Of a stretch of 64,000 nucleotides of DNA, positions 61,601 through 64,000 are shown one piece after another; within the stretch, counting starts at the first letter, position 1, and each line of letters starts with the position of its first letter. This stretch comes from Melanocharis versteri (Eukaryota; Chordata; Aves; Passeriformes; Melanocharitidae). The position numbers and the translations under genes are program-made. The stretch is taken from assembly GCA_013397845.1 (NCBI GenBank), contig VZTG01006696.1, positions 622,516 to 686,515 on the forward strand. The letters run 5' to 3'. The notes beneath the pieces are model-generated. The model ran no database searches. It was not told where the DNA came from and saw nothing but the letters and a program-made list of their open reading frames with translations.

Positions 61601-62382
61601 ACAGCATCCAGAAGGAGACAGAGAAGCAGAACAGGAAGAGAACTCCATCAGAGAGAAACGGGGAAAACCAGCACAAAGCTTCTCTCTCTATAATTATCTT
61701 GGTAGAATAAGGGCAGAATTATACAAAAAGAGCAACTAGAGCCCCTTTCAGCAAACATTGCTACTGCCTGGATTAATCAGACAGAGCTGTTCCTGAAAGT
61801 GATACATAAATTGACATTAGTTCAGTCTGCATGTATAATACCAATTCAATCTCATTTTTCATACTAAATTATGTTGGATTTTAATTAAAATCTTTTAACT
61901 GAAAATTAAAATGTCAGTAGTGATGCACAGATGCTGCTGAGCAGATTTATCTTGTCCCTAATGCAAATACAACAAAAAATAAGAAGAAACACCTAAGAGC
62001 AAGAGTTTCAAGCAATAGTCTGCTCACTCAGCAGCCGGGACTGGCACCACTGAATTAAGTTCCAGGGGTTTATTTTCTTTCTAAACTTACCTCTCACTGC
62101 CAGTAACATGCCAGCAGGATCAAGGACTGCCCAGCTGAACTCTATTAGTCAAATAGCAGGAAAACAAAAGCAAATTGCTCCTAAATGCAGTATAGCAGTA
62201 ATAATACATCACCCAGGAAACTCCAAACAGCTTTTTCACTCTTTAGGCAAAAAATGGCCCCTTAGCAACACAGAAGCCTTGAACTCCACTAGCACCCCAC
62301 ATATACATAGTGTGTGCTCATCTTCCTCAGCTTCCCCCAGCATTTGGGTGAGACTCAAATGCAGTGGCTGAACACCACCTTC

Positions 62383-62421
62383 CACCTCTCCAAAAATTAT
62401 CACCAGGGGAGAGGTGATAAT
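62383..62421. repeat. Two mutually exclusive perfect inverted repeats
   Basis: ATTATCACC (62396-62404) pairs with GGTGATAAT (62413-62421) around an 8-nt loop. CACCTCTCC (62383-62391) pairs with GGAGAGGTG (62408-62416). The right arms overlap, so only one stem can form at a time. In intron 1. Confidence 0.75.
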
Positions 62422-64000
62422 AGGGGAGCCATGCAGTGCAATATCCATTTTCCAGAGCCACTGCTCTAGTGAAGCCTAACCCCACTTCTTCCCACTGCTA
62501 ATTGCTTCAAACGAGCTAATGTGGTTTGACACACCAGCACTCACTCACCAACAACTCCCAGAGGGTGCTCCCCAAGGTCCATTTTGGACCTACTCCTAAC
62601 TTCAAACTCACAACAATTTTATTCACACTCTTCAATCTGCATCCAGGGTCCACAGGATCACTGTCATGAAGTGAGACCTGCAGCTCTTCTCTCCAAAGCT
62701 ACTGTTTCTGATGTTTCCAGAGGGTCATCTATTTGGTTCAAAGAAGTCAGAGTTATAAACATTGTCCATCTCAAACTAGTCACCAGCTTTAGCCTGAATT
62801 TCTAAGTGCACACATGTTTTGGGCCCAGCACCATACACAACCAGGCTCTACTGATGCTGCTGGTCATTTGCTGAAACACTTTCTCTCATGCCACAAATAA
62901 AGCCCATTCCATGACTTAACTTCATTTTCTAGCTGTGAAATAAGTAAGAGAGACAATGAAATGTTGCATATTGCAATGTATTCTTACAGTGAACAGGGAG
63001 CTCTTAGAGTGGGAACATAAACAAAAATTAAGGCATGAGTCATAGAGTGCAAGTCAAAGAAAAAAAAGGGAAAAAGACCAGTGAGAATAGCAATACACGA
63101 AGAGGGTGAAAAAATTACAAACACAGGACAGAAGTAATAAACAGGGGCCCATGCAGAAGTGGCTGTCAGGCATAGGCAGAACACTTCAGAAGGGGACAAG
63201 CTAGAGCTTTTGACACCTCGCTCAGTTCAGCTTTCCATCCTCATTAAAAAAGCATCTGAAAAAGAAAACCTTGGTTCTCCTGGGAGCACATTTCCTTCTC
63301 AACAAACGTTACTGAGAGTTGCACTATTGACGTCAGTAATAGTAGGGTAGTTTAATCACTAGAGCTAGTTTTGGGTTGCTGATTTGATGATGATCTGCCG
63401 CTCAAGCTGCTAATGGTTTGAGCCTAATTTTGTGGTAATCTGACTCTGTTCATCCCTTGGTTCCTCACTGCTGAGGTATCTAACATCACTGGACCTGTCA
63501 GGTCCTGGGAACTGAAAATTATTTCTCTGCAGTATTAAAACAGCTGAAAAAATAAAATGGATATTACTAATGGGCAGCAGCAGCACTGATGTTCATAGAG
63601 AACATGGCAGTTCCAGAGAGCTGAATTACATTACAAATTTGCACAGGGCAATTTGTACAGGAAATATTCTTCTCCTTAACTGAGTGTTGTTGTTCAAACA
63701 GACCAGTCTGGAAAAAAAGAAAGAATAGAGGTCAGAATAGCAGAAAAGCCAGCCTGATCTTTTCAGCTGTCTGCAGAGCACCAGCACACCCCCACGCAGC
63801 TCTGCACAGCAAGGACTGGGGATGCAGAAGGCAAGAGGTTCTTGTCCTTAAGACTAAAGGTCAACCTGAACCAACCCTCCAGTAGCAGCAGAGGCACACG
63901 GTTCCAGCAAATGCCCAAAGGCAGAGACACACCAGGGGCAGCCAGAGATGCTCAACATGCCACCGCTTCAGCAGCAATGGCTCTGCCCTAATCTGTCAAC

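Larger units (their letters stand above)
46206..64000 (-). other. PLCL2: PLCL2 intron 1, at least 17.8 kb, runs off the window
   Basis: Begins upstream of the exon 2 acceptor TTATTCCACAG. No in-frame segment resembling the low-complexity, Gly/Ser/Ala-rich PLCL2 N-terminus and no CpG-rich promoter were found, so the intron is taken to continue past 64000. It holds the CR1 remnants (53640-54330, 54743-54790), a GC islet (55670-55850), an AT microsatellite (56673-56702), competing inverted repeats (62383-62421) and several AT-rich CNE-like blocks. The last 3 kb show nothing notable. Confidence 0.8.

Noticed and set aside
1..64000. tRNA, rRNA, CRISPR, integrated virus or bacterial-type systems
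   Set aside because: No cloverleaf with anticodon stem, rRNA core, spaced direct repeats, LTR pair or viral gene text was recognised on either strand.

Overview
The window is vertebrate nuclear DNA, almost certainly from a bird and possibly a passerine. It holds one recognisable protein-coding gene, spliced with GT-AG introns. Interspersed repeats are sparse; the two I can recognise are decayed CR1-type LINE pieces. I see no bacterial-style gene packing, operons, CRISPR arrays, rRNA or tRNA genes. Nearly all short ORFs in the window are chance open frames in introns or intergenic DNA.

The gene is PLCL2 (inactive phospholipase C-like protein 2, also called PRIP-2) on the minus strand. Five coding exons were located and joined by hand: exon 2 at 46205-43734 (824 codons), exon 3 at 41550-41347 (68 codons), exon 4 at 31945-31870 (25 codons plus 1 nt), exon 5 at 28650-28541 (2 nt plus 36 codons) and exon 6 at 7016-6834 (60 codons plus TGA). 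Every junction keeps frame, giving 1,014 residues with PH, degenerate EF-hand, PLC-X, PLC-Y and C2 domains and a C-terminal helical tail. Exon 1, which carries the N-terminus, and the promoter are not recognisable here and presumably lie beyond position 64000. Exons 4 and 5 are too short to stand out as ORFs and were found from their family sequence and splice sites.

Layout from low to high coordinates: intergenic DNA and the PLCL2 3' UTR (1-6833, boundary uncertain); exon 6; intron 5 (7017-28540, 21.5 kb); exon 5; intron 4; exon 4, which abuts a poly-T tract and a 31-base assembly gap; intron 3 (31946-41346); exon 3; intron 2; the large exon 2; and at least 17.8 kb of intron 1 (46206-64000). 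Intron 1 contains the CR1 remnants, a GC-rich islet with competing hairpins, an AT microsatellite and several AT-rich blocks that look like conserved non-coding elements.

The encoded protein is a scaffold rather than an enzyme. The second catalytic histidine of the PLC-X domain is Asn and a calcium-ligand glutamate is Gly. The PH domain keeps basic residues expected to contact inositol phosphates. A PP1-docking motif (KTVSF) with an adjacent candidate PKA threonine sits just after the exon 1-2 junction. I found no previously undescribed system. The items most worth a second look are the gap beside exon 4, the competing hairpins, a 50-bp purine-pyrimidine alternating tract, and the candidate non-coding elements.
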